A stretch of 64,000 nt of DNA from JADGNF01 sp964582085 (GTDB lineage Archaea; Thermoproteota; Bathyarchaeia; Bathyarchaeales; Bathycorpusculaceae): the NCBI GenBank assembly GCA_964582085.1, contig CAZOPV010000006.1, positions 1 to 64,000 on the forward strand. Reading direction: 5' to 3'. Position numbers and translations under genes: made by a program. Below, piece after piece: positions 50,978 to 60,563 of the stretch. Numbering within the stretch: position 1 is the stretch's first letter; every line of letters starts with the position of its first letter. Below the pieces are notes generated by a model. It had not been told where the DNA came from and searched no databases. It saw only the letters and a program-made list of their open reading frames with translations.

Positions 50978-53844
50978 GCTGGATCTTTCTGGAGTATTTT
51001 TTTGAGGAACTTGCCTGTATGTGAGTTGGGGTTTTCTGCCACTTCTTCTGGGGTTCCTTGTGCTATGACTTGTCCGCCTTCTTCTCCTCCTTCGGGACCA
51101 AGGTCGATGAGGTAGTCACAGCTTTTTATTACGTCCAAGTTGTGTTCGATTACGTAGACGGTGTTGCCTTTTGCAACCAGTCTGTTGAGTACTTTTATGA
51201 GGCGTTTGGTGTCGTCAAAGTGCAGTCCGGTTGTGGGTTCATCTAGTAAGTAAACTACATGTCCCGATTTGTGTTTGCTGAGTTCGCGGGTAATTTTTAT
51301 GCGTTGACTTTCTCCTCCTGAGAGCGTGGTGGAGCTTTGTCCAAGTTTAATGTAGCCTAGCCCCACGTCCAGTAGGGTTTGAAGTTTGCGTGATATCAGA
51401 GGCATGTTTTCGAAGAATTGTGCTGCTTCTTCCACTGTCATGTCTAAAATCTCTGCTATATTTTTTCCCTTGTAGAGTACGCTAAGAGTTTCTTTGTTGT
51501 ATCTTTTGCCTTTGCATTCGCTGCATTGTACGTAGATGTCGGGTAAAAAGTTCATTTCTATGCGTAATACACCATCTCCTTGGCAAGTTTCGCATCTTCC
51601 TCCTTTCACATTGAAGCTGAATCGTCCTGGGCTGTAGCCGCGGACTTTCGCTTCTTTAGTGGAGGCGAAAATTTTTCTGATTTCATCAAAAAGCTTAGTG
51701 TAGGTGGCGGGGTTGCTTCTGGGGGTTCTGCCGATTGGATCTTGGTCGATAACTATGACGTTATGTACAAAACTTGGGACATCCATTTTGTCGTATTTTC
51801 CGATTTTATCTACTCTTTCTCCATACATCTGGCGTAGTGCAGGCATAACTGTTTGGTTCATCAGTGTGCTTTTGCCTGAACCTGAAACGCCTGTGATTCC
51901 GCATAGCACGCCAAGGGGCAGTTTTACGTTTAGGTTTTTGAGGTTGTTCTCTTTGGCTCCGTAGACTGTAATGTAACCAGTGGGTTTTCGTCTTTCTTTT
52001 GGGACTTCAATTTTTAGCTCGCCTGAAAGATACTTGCCTGTTAAGCTTCGTTTATTTTTCATGATGTCTTGGGGAGTGCCCTCTGCGACAATGTGTCCTC
52101 CGTGGACGCCTGCGCCTGGACCCATGTCTACGATGTAGTCTGCGTTTCGAATGGTTTCTTCGTCGTGTTCCACTACAATTAGTGTGTTGCCTAAATCGCG
52201 GAGTCTATGGAGGGTACTGATGAGTTTTGTGTTATCTCTTTGATGTAGGCCGATGCTGGGCTCGTCTAGTATGTAGAGTACACCCATGAGGTTGCTGCCT
52301 ATCTGTGTGGCTAACCGGATTCGTTGGGCTTCTCCACCTGAGAGTGTGCGGGCGGCTCGGGAAAGTGACAGGTAGCCTAAGCCGACGTTTTTGAGAAAGC
52401 TGAGGCGGTCGTTTATTTCTTTGAGTACTTGTTTTGCAATAATCATTTCTTTTTCGTTCAAGTGAGCTGGGAGGTCTGCAAAGAAACTTATCGCTTGGTC
52501 GATGGAGAGGTCGGTGACGTCAATTATGCTTTTGCCTTGAATTTTTACTGCTAGAACCACGGGTTGCAGCCTTTTGCCTTGGCAGGTGTTGCAGATTCGC
52601 GACTTCATGAATTTTTCTATTTCCTCTTTGCGCCATTCGCTTTCGGTTTGTTTGTACAGTCTCATGGTTTGTGGTATGACGCCTTCCCAACCGTTTTGCA
52701 TCCACATGGTTGCACCGTTTGACCAGTTGCCACTGATGGGTTCTCTGTCGCCGTACAATAGGACTTGGAGTTGTTTATCTGTGAAGTCTTTGATAGGTGT
52801 GAAGATGTCAAAGCCGTGTTTTTTGCCAACCATAGCAAGTTGCTGCACCCGCCATGTCAAATCCATTTTGCCGTAAACTGCTAGGGCGCCGTCCATGATG
52901 GATTTGTTTTTGTCGGGGATAACTAAGTCCTCGGAGACTTCGGTAATTTCTCCCAGTCCATGGCAGGTGGGGCATGCGCCAAAGGGTGAGTTAAATGAGA
53001 ACATGCGGGGTTCTAAGCTTTCAAACACGATTTCTGGATGGTTAGGGCAGGCTCCAAAGGTGCTATAGACTGTTTCGCCTTTGAATCTTTCTAGTTCACG
53101 TTTTTTCTCTTTGTTTGTGTCTTGGGCGTTTATAACAATCATAGTGCCTTTGCCTGTTAAAAGCGCTTGTTCTACCGCTTCGGCTATGCGGCAGTGTTCT
53201 TCGTTGTCGATTTTTATGGTGTCTATGACTGCCTCTATCCAGTGCTTTTCGTAGCGAATCAGTTTCACTTCTTCTTTGATGGAGTCTGCGTCGTAGATTT
53301 TTTGGTCCACTCTGATTTTGGTAAAACCCTGTTTTTTGAGATCGTCAAAAACCTGTTCGTGTGTGCCTTTCATGCCTCTAATTATGGGCGCAAGAAAAAT
53401 GAGCGTCTTGCCTTGTTCTGCCATGATGAGACTGGTTATGTTTTCGGGGCTTTGGGGGCGAATAGAGTTGCCGCATTTTGGGCAGTGGTGTATGCCGATG
53501 CGTGCGTAAAGCAGCCTAAGGTAATCGTAGATTTCCGTTACGGTGCCTACGGTGGAGCGGGGGTTTTTGCTGGTGCTTTTTTGTTCAATGGAGATGGCTG
53601 GAGATAAACCGTCAATTGAGTCGACGTCGGGTTTATCCATGAGTCCCAGAAACTGCCTAGCGTATGCGCTTAGGCTCTCTACGTACCGTCTTTGGCCTTC
53701 AGCGTATATGGTGTCAAATGCTAATGTGGATTTGCCTGAGCCTGACAGCCCCGTAATCACAATCAGCTTGTTTCGCGGTAGCTCCACGTCTATGTTTTTG
53801 AGATTGTGTTCTCGGGCGCCTTTAATAGAAATCGTGTCTCGCAT
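50974..53844 (-). CDS. uvrA: UvrA damage-recognition ATPase
   Basis: The 956-residue protein has two ABC modules: Walker A GLSGSGKST (about 31-39) and GVSGSGKST (about 647-655), with signature ALSGGEAQRI-like segments (TLSGGEAQRIRLA, TLSGGESQRIKIT) and Walker B LYILDEPSIGLH and VYLLDEPTTGLH. Zinc modules are visible (CPKCGNSIRP, CPTCHGLGE, CETCQGDGV, CSECKGKRY). As a dimer it finds bulky DNA lesions and hands them to UvrB. Second gene of the uvrB-uvrA-uvrC operon. The set is of bacterial type and was probably acquired by an ancestor. Confidence 0.97.
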   Translation of the reverse strand: MRDTISIKGAREHNLKNIDVELPRNKLIVITGLSGSGKSTLAFDTIYAEGQRRYVESLSAYARQFLGLMDKPDVDSIDGLSPAISIEQKSTSKNPRSTVGTVTEIYDYLRLLYARIGIHHCPKCGNSIRPQSPENITSLIMAEQGKTLIFLAPIIRGMKGTHEQVFDDLKKQGFTKIRVDQKIYDADSIKEEVKLIRYEKHWIEAVIDTIKIDNEEHCRIAEAVEQALLTGKGTMIVINAQDTNKEKKRELERFKGETVYSTFGACPNHPEIVFESLEPRMFSFNSPFGACPTCHGLGEITEVSEDLVIPDKNKSIMDGALAVYGKMDLTWRVQQLAMVGKKHGFDIFTPIKDFTDKQLQVLLYGDREPISGNWSNGATMWMQNGWEGVIPQTMRLYKQTESEWRKEEIEKFMKSRICNTCQGKRLQPVVLAVKIQGKSIIDVTDLSIDQAISFFADLPAHLNEKEMIIAKQVLKEINDRLSFLKNVGLGYLSLSRAARTLSGGEAQRIRLATQIGSNLMGVLYILDEPSIGLHQRDNTKLISTLHRLRDLGNTLIVVEHDEETIRNADYIVDMGPGAGVHGGHIVAEGTPQDIMKNKRSLTGKYLSGELKIEVPKERRKPTGYITVYGAKENNLKNLNVKLPLGVLCGITGVSGSGKSTLMNQTVMPALRQMYGERVDKIGKYDKMDVPSFVHNVIVIDQDPIGRTPRSNPATYTKLFDEIRKIFASTKEAKVRGYSPGRFSFNVKGGRCETCQGDGVLRIEMNFLPDIYVQCSECKGKRYNKETLSVLYKGKNIAEILDMTVEEAAQFFENMPLISRKLQTLLDVGLGYIKLGQSSTTLSGGESQRIKITRELSKHKSGHVVYLLDEPTTGLHFDDTKRLIKVLNRLVAKGNTVYVIEHNLDVIKSCDYLIDLGPEGGEEGGQVIAQGTPEEVAENPNSHTGKFLKKILQKDPA

Positions 53845-53938
53845 TACTGTAACCTGTTTTGGTGTTTAACAATGGGATTTTACTTGTTTCAGCTTGATGC
53901 TTTTCTACCTTTTTGCGTTGAAAATGTAATTCTGACGG

Positions 53939-55882
53939 TTAACTTTGGTTTTTCTCTTTTTGTGCCATGATTGCCGTCAATTCTTTGATTGTGTCTCTTA
54001 GTTCAATTGCCCTTTCAAAATCTAGTCGCTCTGCTGCTTCCCGCATTTTTGCTTCTAACTCGACCAGTTGTTTGTGAATGTCGGCTTTAGCTAAGTGCTT
54101 GACGCTTTTGATTGTGCCTTCTTTTAGGGAGACGCTCTTCACGATGGTTTTTGGTGTGATGCCGTGGAGGCGGTTGAAGTTCATTTGGAATTTGCGTCTG
54201 TACGCGGTGATTTCCATGGCGCGTTTAATTGATTGTGTTTTCACGTCGGCGTACAGTATAACTTTGCCTTTTTCGTTGCGGGCTGCTCGTCCAATTGTTT
54301 GAATTAGGCTGCGTTCATCACGTAGAAAGCCTTCTTTGTCGGCGTCTAAAATGAAGATTGTGGCAACTTCTGGTATGTCTAGACCTTCGCGGAGCAAGTT
54401 TATTCCGACGAGTATGTCGTATTCTCCTATCCGAAGTTGCCGTACGAGCTCTATGCGGTCGAGGCTATCTATGTCTGAGTGCATGTATCTGACGCGGAAT
54501 CCTTCTTTGACTAAGTAGTCTGTGAGATCTTCTGCCATACGTTTTGTTAGCGTTGTAATTAGCACACGGTTGCCCTCATTGATTGTTTTTTTTGCTTCCG
54601 ACATGAGGTGTTGCATCTGGTCTGTGATGGGGTGCAGTTCCACTTGAGGGTCCAAAAGTCCTGTAGGGCGGGTGATTAGCTCTACAGGTGGACCGCTTTT
54701 TTCTAGCTCGTATTCCGCGGGTGTTGCTGAAACAAACAGTGTTTTTCCCATTTTCTGCTCGAATTCTTCGAATTTTAGTGGGCGATTATCAAATGCGCTG
54801 GGGAGTCTAAAGCCGAAGTCCACTAGATTCTTTTTGCGTGAGTAGTCGCCGTTGTACATTGCGCGGGCTTGGGGTATGGTTTGGTGGCTTTCATCTATAA
54901 TTAGCAGGTAGTCTTTTGGGAAGTAATCCATTAACGTGAACGGTGGTTCACCTGGTTTGCGTCCGTCGAAATGTCTGCTGTAGTTTTCCATGCCTGAGCA
55001 GAATCCCATCTCTCGAATCATTTCTAAATCGTAGTTTGTGCGTTGTTTGAGGCGTTGCGCTTCAAGTGGTGGCAATTGTGGTAGTCTTTCTTCTAGTTCT
55101 CGTTGTATCTGTTGCAGTGCGCGTTCATGTTTTTCTTGGGGCACTACATACTGCCGCGCCGGGTACAGTGTGATCTTGTCGACGGTGTTTTTTACGTCGG
55201 CTGTGAGTGCGTTGACTTCTTTGATTTTCTTGATTTTGCCTGAGTCAAGTTCTATTCTTAAAATATCTTTCTCGTAAGCCGGGATTACGTCTATGGTTTC
55301 TCCGCGAACGCGAAATCTGCCGGCTTCCAGAAAAGCATCGTTGCGTTCATATTGCATATCAACTAAGGTGTGAATTAGCTTTTGCCTGTTTATCTCTTTG
55401 CCTACTTCTAGTTCGACAGCCATGCTTTTGAAGTCGTCAGGGTTGCCTAAGCTGTAGATGCAGCTTATACTAGCAACTATAATTGTGTCACTTCTGCTTA
55501 CGATGCTTGAGACCGCGTGCATACGCATCTTTTCGATCTCTGCGTTTACGTCTGAGTCTTTTTCTATGTAGGTGTCTGTTGTTGGAATGTAAGATTCGGG
55601 TTGATAGTAATCGTAGAAAGAGATGAAATATTCAACTCTGTTCTTGGGGAAAAACTCTTTCAACTCAGCGTAAAGCTGAGCTGCCAGCGTTTTGTTGTGT
55701 GCGATGATGAGCGTTGGTTTCTGAAGTCGGTTAATTACGTTGGCCATGACAAATGTTTTGCCGCTGCCTGTTATCCCTAGAAGTGTCTGTTTGTCTTTTT
55801 TTGAGAATCCTGCCACTATCTTTTCAACTGCTTCTTCTTGTCCAGGTGATGTTTTGAATGGTGCAATTAGTTCGAACTGCAT
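53939..55882 (-). CDS. uvrB: UvrB helicase-like damage-verification subunit
   Basis: The 647-residue SF2-type protein has the P-loop GITGSGKTFV (about 37-46), YFISFYDYYQPESYIP (the beta-hairpin region), the DEAD-like LIIDESHQT, motif V/VI sequences (GINLLREGLDIPE, QTIGRAARNEKGK) and a C-terminal UVR motif (AAERLDFERAIELRDTI) for UvrC contact. First gene of the uvr operon; 94 bases separate it from uvrA. Transcription is divergent from the PAS-DUF835 gene. Confidence 0.97.
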   Translation of the reverse strand: MQFELIAPFKTSPGQEEAVEKIVAGFSKKDKQTLLGITGSGKTFVMANVINRLQKPTLIIAHNKTLAAQLYAELKEFFPKNRVEYFISFYDYYQPESYIPTTDTYIEKDSDVNAEIEKMRMHAVSSIVSRSDTIIVASISCIYSLGNPDDFKSMAVELEVGKEINRQKLIHTLVDMQYERNDAFLEAGRFRVRGETIDVIPAYEKDILRIELDSGKIKKIKEVNALTADVKNTVDKITLYPARQYVVPQEKHERALQQIQRELEERLPQLPPLEAQRLKQRTNYDLEMIREMGFCSGMENYSRHFDGRKPGEPPFTLMDYFPKDYLLIIDESHQTIPQARAMYNGDYSRKKNLVDFGFRLPSAFDNRPLKFEEFEQKMGKTLFVSATPAEYELEKSGPPVELITRPTGLLDPQVELHPITDQMQHLMSEAKKTINEGNRVLITTLTKRMAEDLTDYLVKEGFRVRYMHSDIDSLDRIELVRQLRIGEYDILVGINLLREGLDIPEVATIFILDADKEGFLRDERSLIQTIGRAARNEKGKVILYADVKTQSIKRAMEITAYRRKFQMNFNRLHGITPKTIVKSVSLKEGTIKSVKHLAKADIHKQLVELEAKMREAAERLDFERAIELRDTIKELTAIMAQKEKNQS

Positions 55883-56108
55883 TTTCGTCTCTCGTGAACT
55901 CGCTAGCAGGAGGGGTTTTGGTTTATAAGAGTTTTTAATAGGTCTTTTGTGTTTGTTGGTGTTTTATTTTGTTGTGTGATTAATTGTGGGTTTATGATTG
56001 TGGTTTTTTCTTTGGGCGTTTTGTGTGTTGTTGTAGTGGTGTAGTACAAAAAATGAATAAGGTTTATTAATACTTACGATAAATGTTGATGTGGATGTGG
56101 GGGAAACT

Positions 56109-57047
56109 ATGGCGCAGCCAATGGTCGATTCGGCGTTGCCTTTAGCCGTGACTAAGTTGAAGAAAATGGGAATCCAAAAAGGCGGCAAACCTCTTTTAGG
56201 AGGCGAGGCAACCTATAGAAAATTGTTCAACACCTTTGCTGAGCCGGTTTTTATTGCTGATTATGAGACTGGAGTAATTCTTGACTGTAACACGGCTTCT
56301 TTTGAGTTGACGTCTTTTTCGAAAGCAGAGTTGGTTGGCGTGAAAATAAATTCTTTGTTTTATAGTGCGCCTGAAAAGATTGCCGCGGCGTCTGTTGAGC
56401 AGTTTCTGGGGTGTACTGAAGGGCAAGTTGTTAATGCGACGCTGATCACAAAGGGGGGTGTCAAAAAGGAGGTTGCGGTTCGGTTTGATACTTTAATGTT
56501 TAACCGGCGGAAAATTGTGCGTTTGATGTTTTGGGATGTCACGGAGAAAAAGCGACTTGAGGAATTATTGGTCAAAGTGGTTTACAAATTAAGTGGGCTC
56601 TCGCCTGGTGACAGTGTGATTTATGGTTCTCATGAGCGGTGTTTTAATGTCTATGAGAGTCTTGTATGTATCAGCTTGCCCTCTTTGTGTATTGTTCATG
56701 GTGATCCGCAGAAGTTAATAGATATGTATGATGTTCCTGTGGAGTCCGTTAGATTGTTGGCTTCTAAATCTATTAAGGGGTTTAGTGTTTTGCCTAATCT
56801 ACAGGAGCTTTCTCTTGAGTTATCTAGGTTTTTGAATACCTATAAGAGGGGGGTTATTCTTCTTGATGGTTTGGAGCGTTTAATTAGTACTTATGGTTTT
56901 GAGGCGGTATATCAGTTTATTCAAGAGAAGCATTTTGATTTGTTGGAGCATGATTCTTTTTTGCTTATGCCTATGAATTTAGATGCGCTCAGTAAAGTGG
57001 AAAAGGCATATTTGGCAAGTGAAGTTAAAATTATTGAGGGAAACTAG
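56109..57047 (+). CDS. PAS domain plus DUF835 sensor protein
   Basis: About 312 residues, soluble. Residues 25-155 form a PAS domain (YRKLFNTFAEPVFIADYETG, CNTASFELTSFSKAELVGV, MFWDVTEKKRLEEL). Residues 160-312 match the archaeal DUF835 domain (SVIYGSHERCFNVYESL, GVILLDGLERLISTYGFEAVYQFIQ, LMPMNLDALSKVEKAYL), usually an output or nucleotide-binding-like module paired with sensors. GTGGGGG precedes the ATG at 56109; an ATG at 56091 would add six residues. It is 140 bases upstream of the second pilus ATPase, so it may report signals to that system. Confidence 0.82.
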   Translation: MAQPMVDSALPLAVTKLKKMGIQKGGKPLLGGEATYRKLFNTFAEPVFIADYETGVILDCNTASFELTSFSKAELVGVKINSLFYSAPEKIAAASVEQFLGCTEGQVVNATLITKGGVKKEVAVRFDTLMFNRRKIVRLMFWDVTEKKRLEELLVKVVYKLSGLSPGDSVIYGSHERCFNVYESLVCISLPSLCIVHGDPQKLIDMYDVPVESVRLLASKSIKGFSVLPNLQELSLELSRFLNTYKRGVILLDGLERLISTYGFEAVYQFIQEKHFDLLEHDSFLLMPMNLDALSKVEKAYLASEVKIIEGN

Positions 57048-57188
57048 GGGGCGGGTTCTTCAGGGGTGCGAGGTAATTAGTTTTTTGTTGTGGTTTGTTT
57101 TTTTGGTGTAAGTGTTTAATTTAGAGGTTGTGTTCGACAAAAAATTAATTATGTTAGACGTCGCTTATCTGTTATCGCTGGTTGTTTG

Positions 57189-58679
57189 ATGACTGAGAAA
57201 CAACTGACTTCTAAAAGGCGCATTTTAGAGACTTTTAAAATTAATGAACCTTTTCAGTTTGCTGTCCTCTCAGAGGACCCTGCTACTCATGAGCTTTGGT
57301 ATGAAGTCTTTGAGCCTACTCTTCAGGAGGCGGAAAAAAAGTATTTTACGGATATTAGAAATTTTTTGGTTGAGGAAATTGATGTTACTTTTTCTGAGTT
57401 GGGGTCGGAGGAGAAAGCTAGGGAGTATTTAAGTGATCAGGTTAAGCGGATTGTTAAAAAGTTTCGTATTCGTGTGGGTGAAGCGAGTTTAGCGAAGATC
57501 CTTTATTATATTAATCGAGATTTTGTTGGTTACGGCAAGATTGATGTGATGATGCGTGATCCTCTGATTGAGGATATCAGTTGTAATGGGGTTTCGGGTC
57601 CTGTTTATGTTTGGCACAGGGAGTATGAGTCTATTCCTACGAATGTTAGTTTTGATTCGGAGGATGAGTTGAATTCTTTTGTTATAAAATTGGCTTATAG
57701 GACTGGGCGCATGATTTCTGTGGCTAATCCGATTTTGGATTCGATTCTTGCGGATGGTAGCCGTATTCAGATGACTTATGGGAAAGCAGTTACTAGGGGC
57801 GGGTCGACGTTTACTATTCGGAAGTTTAAGGCTGATCCGTTGACTATAATTGATTTGATAAAGTTTAAGACGGTTCCTCTTAAGTTGGCTGCGTTTTTGT
57901 GGTACTTTGTAGAGAATAAGCTGGACATTTTTGTTTGTGGTCCTACGGCGTCAGGTAAGACTACTACGCTTAATTGTTTGTCAGCTTTTATTCAGCCTGA
58001 TTTTAAGATCATTACTATTGAGGATACGCCTGAGTTGCAGCTTCATCATAAAAACTGGCTTAGATCTGTTTCGCGTCCCAGTGGTGGTTCTTCTGCGGAG
58101 ATTAGTCTTTATGATCTTTTGAGGGCGGCTATGCGGCAGAGACCTGATTATATTATTGTGGGGGAGATAAGGGGTGCTGAGGCGTATACGCTTTTTCAGG
58201 CGATGGCGACTGGGCATGGGGGTTTTTCGTCTTTGCATGCTGAGTCTGTGGCTTCGGTTGTGCATCGTCTTGAAACTGAACCGATGAATATACCGCGGAC
58301 GTTAGTTACGAGTTTGGATTTTGTGCTTATCCAGCAGAAGTTGCAGGTGGAAGGTAAGCCTGTTAGGCGAGTTACTTCTGCTACTGAGTTTGTTGGTTTG
58401 GATACGCGGACTAATGAGATAATTACTAATGAGGTGTTTAGCTATAATGCTAATAATGATGCGTATCAGTATTCAGGTAGGTCTTATCATTTGGAGAAGA
58501 TTGCTAAAAGCAGTGGAAAGAGCCTAAAGGACGTTATGGAGGAGGTTGAGAAGAGAAGTTTGATTCTTGATTGGATGGTGAAGAATGATATTCGGCGGTT
58601 CAAAGATGTAACTGAGGTTATTCGTGGCTTTTACAGTAATCCTGAGGAGATTTATAGTCGGATTAAGGTTGGGTCATGA
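57189..58679 (+). CDS. Type II/IV secretion ATPase (TadA/PilB type), pilus system 2
   Basis: A 496-residue ATPase, clearly paralogous to that at 41320. NTD2: GKIDVMMRDPLIEDISCNG. Walker A: CGPTASGKTTT (about 251-260). Asp-box EDTPEL, Walker B YIIVGEIRGAEAYTLF, His-box TGHGGFSSLHAE. Sequence around the C-terminus (TEFVGLDTRTNEI) also parallels system 1. It powers the second fibre or secretion apparatus. Followed 62 bases later by two TadB/TadC-type genes. No pilin genes lie in the immediate operon, so its substrate may be encoded elsewhere. Confidence 0.93.
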   Translation: MTEKQLTSKRRILETFKINEPFQFAVLSEDPATHELWYEVFEPTLQEAEKKYFTDIRNFLVEEIDVTFSELGSEEKAREYLSDQVKRIVKKFRIRVGEASLAKILYYINRDFVGYGKIDVMMRDPLIEDISCNGVSGPVYVWHREYESIPTNVSFDSEDELNSFVIKLAYRTGRMISVANPILDSILADGSRIQMTYGKAVTRGGSTFTIRKFKADPLTIIDLIKFKTVPLKLAAFLWYFVENKLDIFVCGPTASGKTTTLNCLSAFIQPDFKIITIEDTPELQLHHKNWLRSVSRPSGGSSAEISLYDLLRAAMRQRPDYIIVGEIRGAEAYTLFQAMATGHGGFSSLHAESVASVVHRLETEPMNIPRTLVTSLDFVLIQQKLQVEGKPVRRVTSATEFVGLDTRTNEIITNEVFSYNANNDAYQYSGRSYHLEKIAKSSGKSLKDVMEEVEKRSLILDWMVKNDIRRFKDVTEVIRGFYSNPEEIYSRIKVGS

Positions 58680-58741
58680 TTATGTTTCAGTTATCCTTCG
58701 CTGTGGGTTGGTTTACTTGGTTTCTGGTGGGGTGTTGAATA

Positions 58742-59668
58742 GTGAAACCTGAGTCGGTGGCGCTCAAAGGTTCTTCGTTTAGTTTTCATGAGTTTGGGTA
58801 CCGTGTGTTGGGTGTTGCTCCTGCTCGTTTTTTTCCTTTGTCTGAGAGGCTGAGGCGGAATCTCCTTAGAGCAAATGTTAAGGTGAATCACGTTGTTTAT
58901 GTGAGTTCGATGTTTTTTTGGAGTTTAGTTGCTTTTTTTGCGTCGTTGGTTTTGGTGCCTGTTTTGTTTGTTTCTTTTTCTTCTTTTCTCGGGGTGGTTT
59001 TTCCTTTGTCTTTTGTTGCTGTGGTGGGTTTGTTGGCTGGTGGGGTTAGTTTTGGTGTTTGTTTTGTGGTGTTTTTGTATTATCCGAGTTACAAGGCTTC
59101 TGTGTTGAAGATGAAAATTGAGAAGAATCTTGTGTATGTTGCTAATTATATGGCTATTCTTAGTGGTGCCGGTGCTACGCCTGGGGAGACTTTTAGTTCT
59201 CTTGCTAGGATTGGGGAGGTTTTTAGTTTGAAGGAGAGTGCACAGAGTGTTGTGCGTAGTGTTGAGTTGTTGGGGGAGGATTTGATAGCTGCTTTGGATG
59301 AGGAGAGTAAGCGAACTCCTAGTAGGGAGTATTCCAGTTTTCTTCAAGGTTATATTTCTACGGTGCAGACTGGTGGTAATTTGCATTTTTATTTGATGAC
59401 TATGGCGAATAAGTTTACTGAGACTCGTCGTCGTCGGTTGAGTAAGATGATTTCTCAGTTGGGGTTGGCGGGGGAGCTTTACATCACGTTATTGGTTGCT
59501 TTTCCAATAATTATGATTACGTTGTTGGTTATTATGGGTGTTTTTGGCGGTGAGGTTATTGGTGGGCTTTCAGCTGCTCAGCTTTTGCCTCTTTTGGTTT
59601 ATTTGTTGTTGCCGTCTGCTGCGGCGTTTGTGTTAGTTTATGTGGATGCTATAATGTCGAGTTGGTGA
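58742..59668 (+). CDS. TadB-type pilus platform protein, system 2
   Basis: A 308-residue protein with paired N-terminal helices (about 45-75 and 80-115), one T2SSF domain (NLVYVANYMAILSGAGATPGE...GNLHFYLMTMANKF, about 120-235) and two to three C-terminal helices. A GTG start is used. It corresponds to the first half of the fused platform protein of system 1 and is completed by the next gene, three bases downstream. Strongly T/G-rich coding strand. Confidence 0.9.
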   Translation: MKPESVALKGSSFSFHEFGYRVLGVAPARFFPLSERLRRNLLRANVKVNHVVYVSSMFFWSLVAFFASLVLVPVLFVSFSSFLGVVFPLSFVAVVGLLAGGVSFGVCFVVFLYYPSYKASVLKMKIEKNLVYVANYMAILSGAGATPGETFSSLARIGEVFSLKESAQSVVRSVELLGEDLIAALDEESKRTPSREYSSFLQGYISTVQTGGNLHFYLMTMANKFTETRRRRLSKMISQLGLAGELYITLLVAFPIIMITLLVIMGVFGGEVIGGLSAAQLLPLLVYLLLPSAAAFVLVYVDAIMSSW

Positions 59669-59671
59669 AGT

Positions 59672-60502
59672 ATGAGGTTGTTTGGGTTTTTTTCTCTTAG
59701 AACCAAGCGGTTTGTCTATGTTGTATCTTTGATTATGGCGTTTGTGGTGGTTGTTGTGGGGTACATGTCGGTGTCGTTGAGTTTCGTTTTTCATGCTTAT
59801 GTCGCGGTTGGGTTTGCTGTTGGGTTGTTTTTTCCGTCTATTATTGTGCATTTGGAAAATCGGCGGAAGCGACTTATTGATAATGCTTGGCCTGTGCTTC
59901 TTGATAATTTGGCTGAGAGCCAAGCTGTTGGTTTGACTTTGCTTCAGGGGTTGGAGGATGTTTCTCGCCGGAATTATGGTCCTGTTACTGAGGAGTTACG
60001 TAAGTTGACTGCGAAGTTGACTTTTGGTGTGGAGTTTGAGAAGGCGTTTTTGGATTTTAGTAAGCGTATTGGCACGGAGTTTTCTGCTAAGGTGAGTGCG
60101 CTTATAGTTGAGGCGGTACGGTTGGGTGGTGATTTGAAGAGTTCTCTTAATTCTACGGCTCAATTTGTGAGGGAGATGATTGAGGTGAGGGATGAGCGTG
60201 AGTCTCAGCTTCGTCCTTATTTGTTTATAATTTACATCAGTTTTTTTGTTTTTGTTGGGGTTATTGTGCTTTTGTATCAGAGTTTGTTTGTGCCTATGGC
60301 GCAGTCTCAGCAGACTCAGTTCTTGAACATAACAATTTCGTTTGAGAGTTTTAGGGCGTTGTTATTTGATTTGGCTATTGTGGAAGCAATATTTGGGGGT
60401 TTGGCTGCTGGGAAACTTAGTGAGGGCATTATGTTGAATGGGCTGAAGCATTCTGTTGTTATGCTTGTAATTGTGACTGTTATCTTTACGTTCCTGCTTT
60501 GA
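59672..60502 (+). CDS. TadC-type pilus platform protein, system 2
   Basis: A 276-residue protein: helices at about 14-50, a single T2SSF domain (NAWPVLLDNLAESQAVGLTLLQGLEDVS...RLGGDLKSSLNSTAQFV, about 70-175) and three C-terminal helices ending FTFLL. It matches the second half of the system 1 platform protein. With its upstream neighbour and the ATPase it makes a minimal assembly unit. No pilin follows; the next gene is on the opposite strand. Confidence 0.9.
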   Translation: MRLFGFFSLRTKRFVYVVSLIMAFVVVVVGYMSVSLSFVFHAYVAVGFAVGLFFPSIIVHLENRRKRLIDNAWPVLLDNLAESQAVGLTLLQGLEDVSRRNYGPVTEELRKLTAKLTFGVEFEKAFLDFSKRIGTEFSAKVSALIVEAVRLGGDLKSSLNSTAQFVREMIEVRDERESQLRPYLFIIYISFFVFVGVIVLLYQSLFVPMAQSQQTQFLNITISFESFRALLFDLAIVEAIFGGLAAGKLSEGIMLNGLKHSVVMLVIVTVIFTFLL

Positions 60503-60563
60503 ATTTTGAAGAAGTTTTTTTGGTTTACTCTTCTTTGGTTTGTGAAAAGAGTGAGAGGGTGTT

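Noticed and set aside
53167..53607. 146-codon frame antisense to uvrA
   Set aside because: Phe/Val/Asp-rich mirror of a conserved coding strand; no support.
58925..59386. 153-codon frame antisense to the TadB-type gene
   Set aside because: Thr/Asn/His/Lys-rich artefact of the T/G-biased plus strand.
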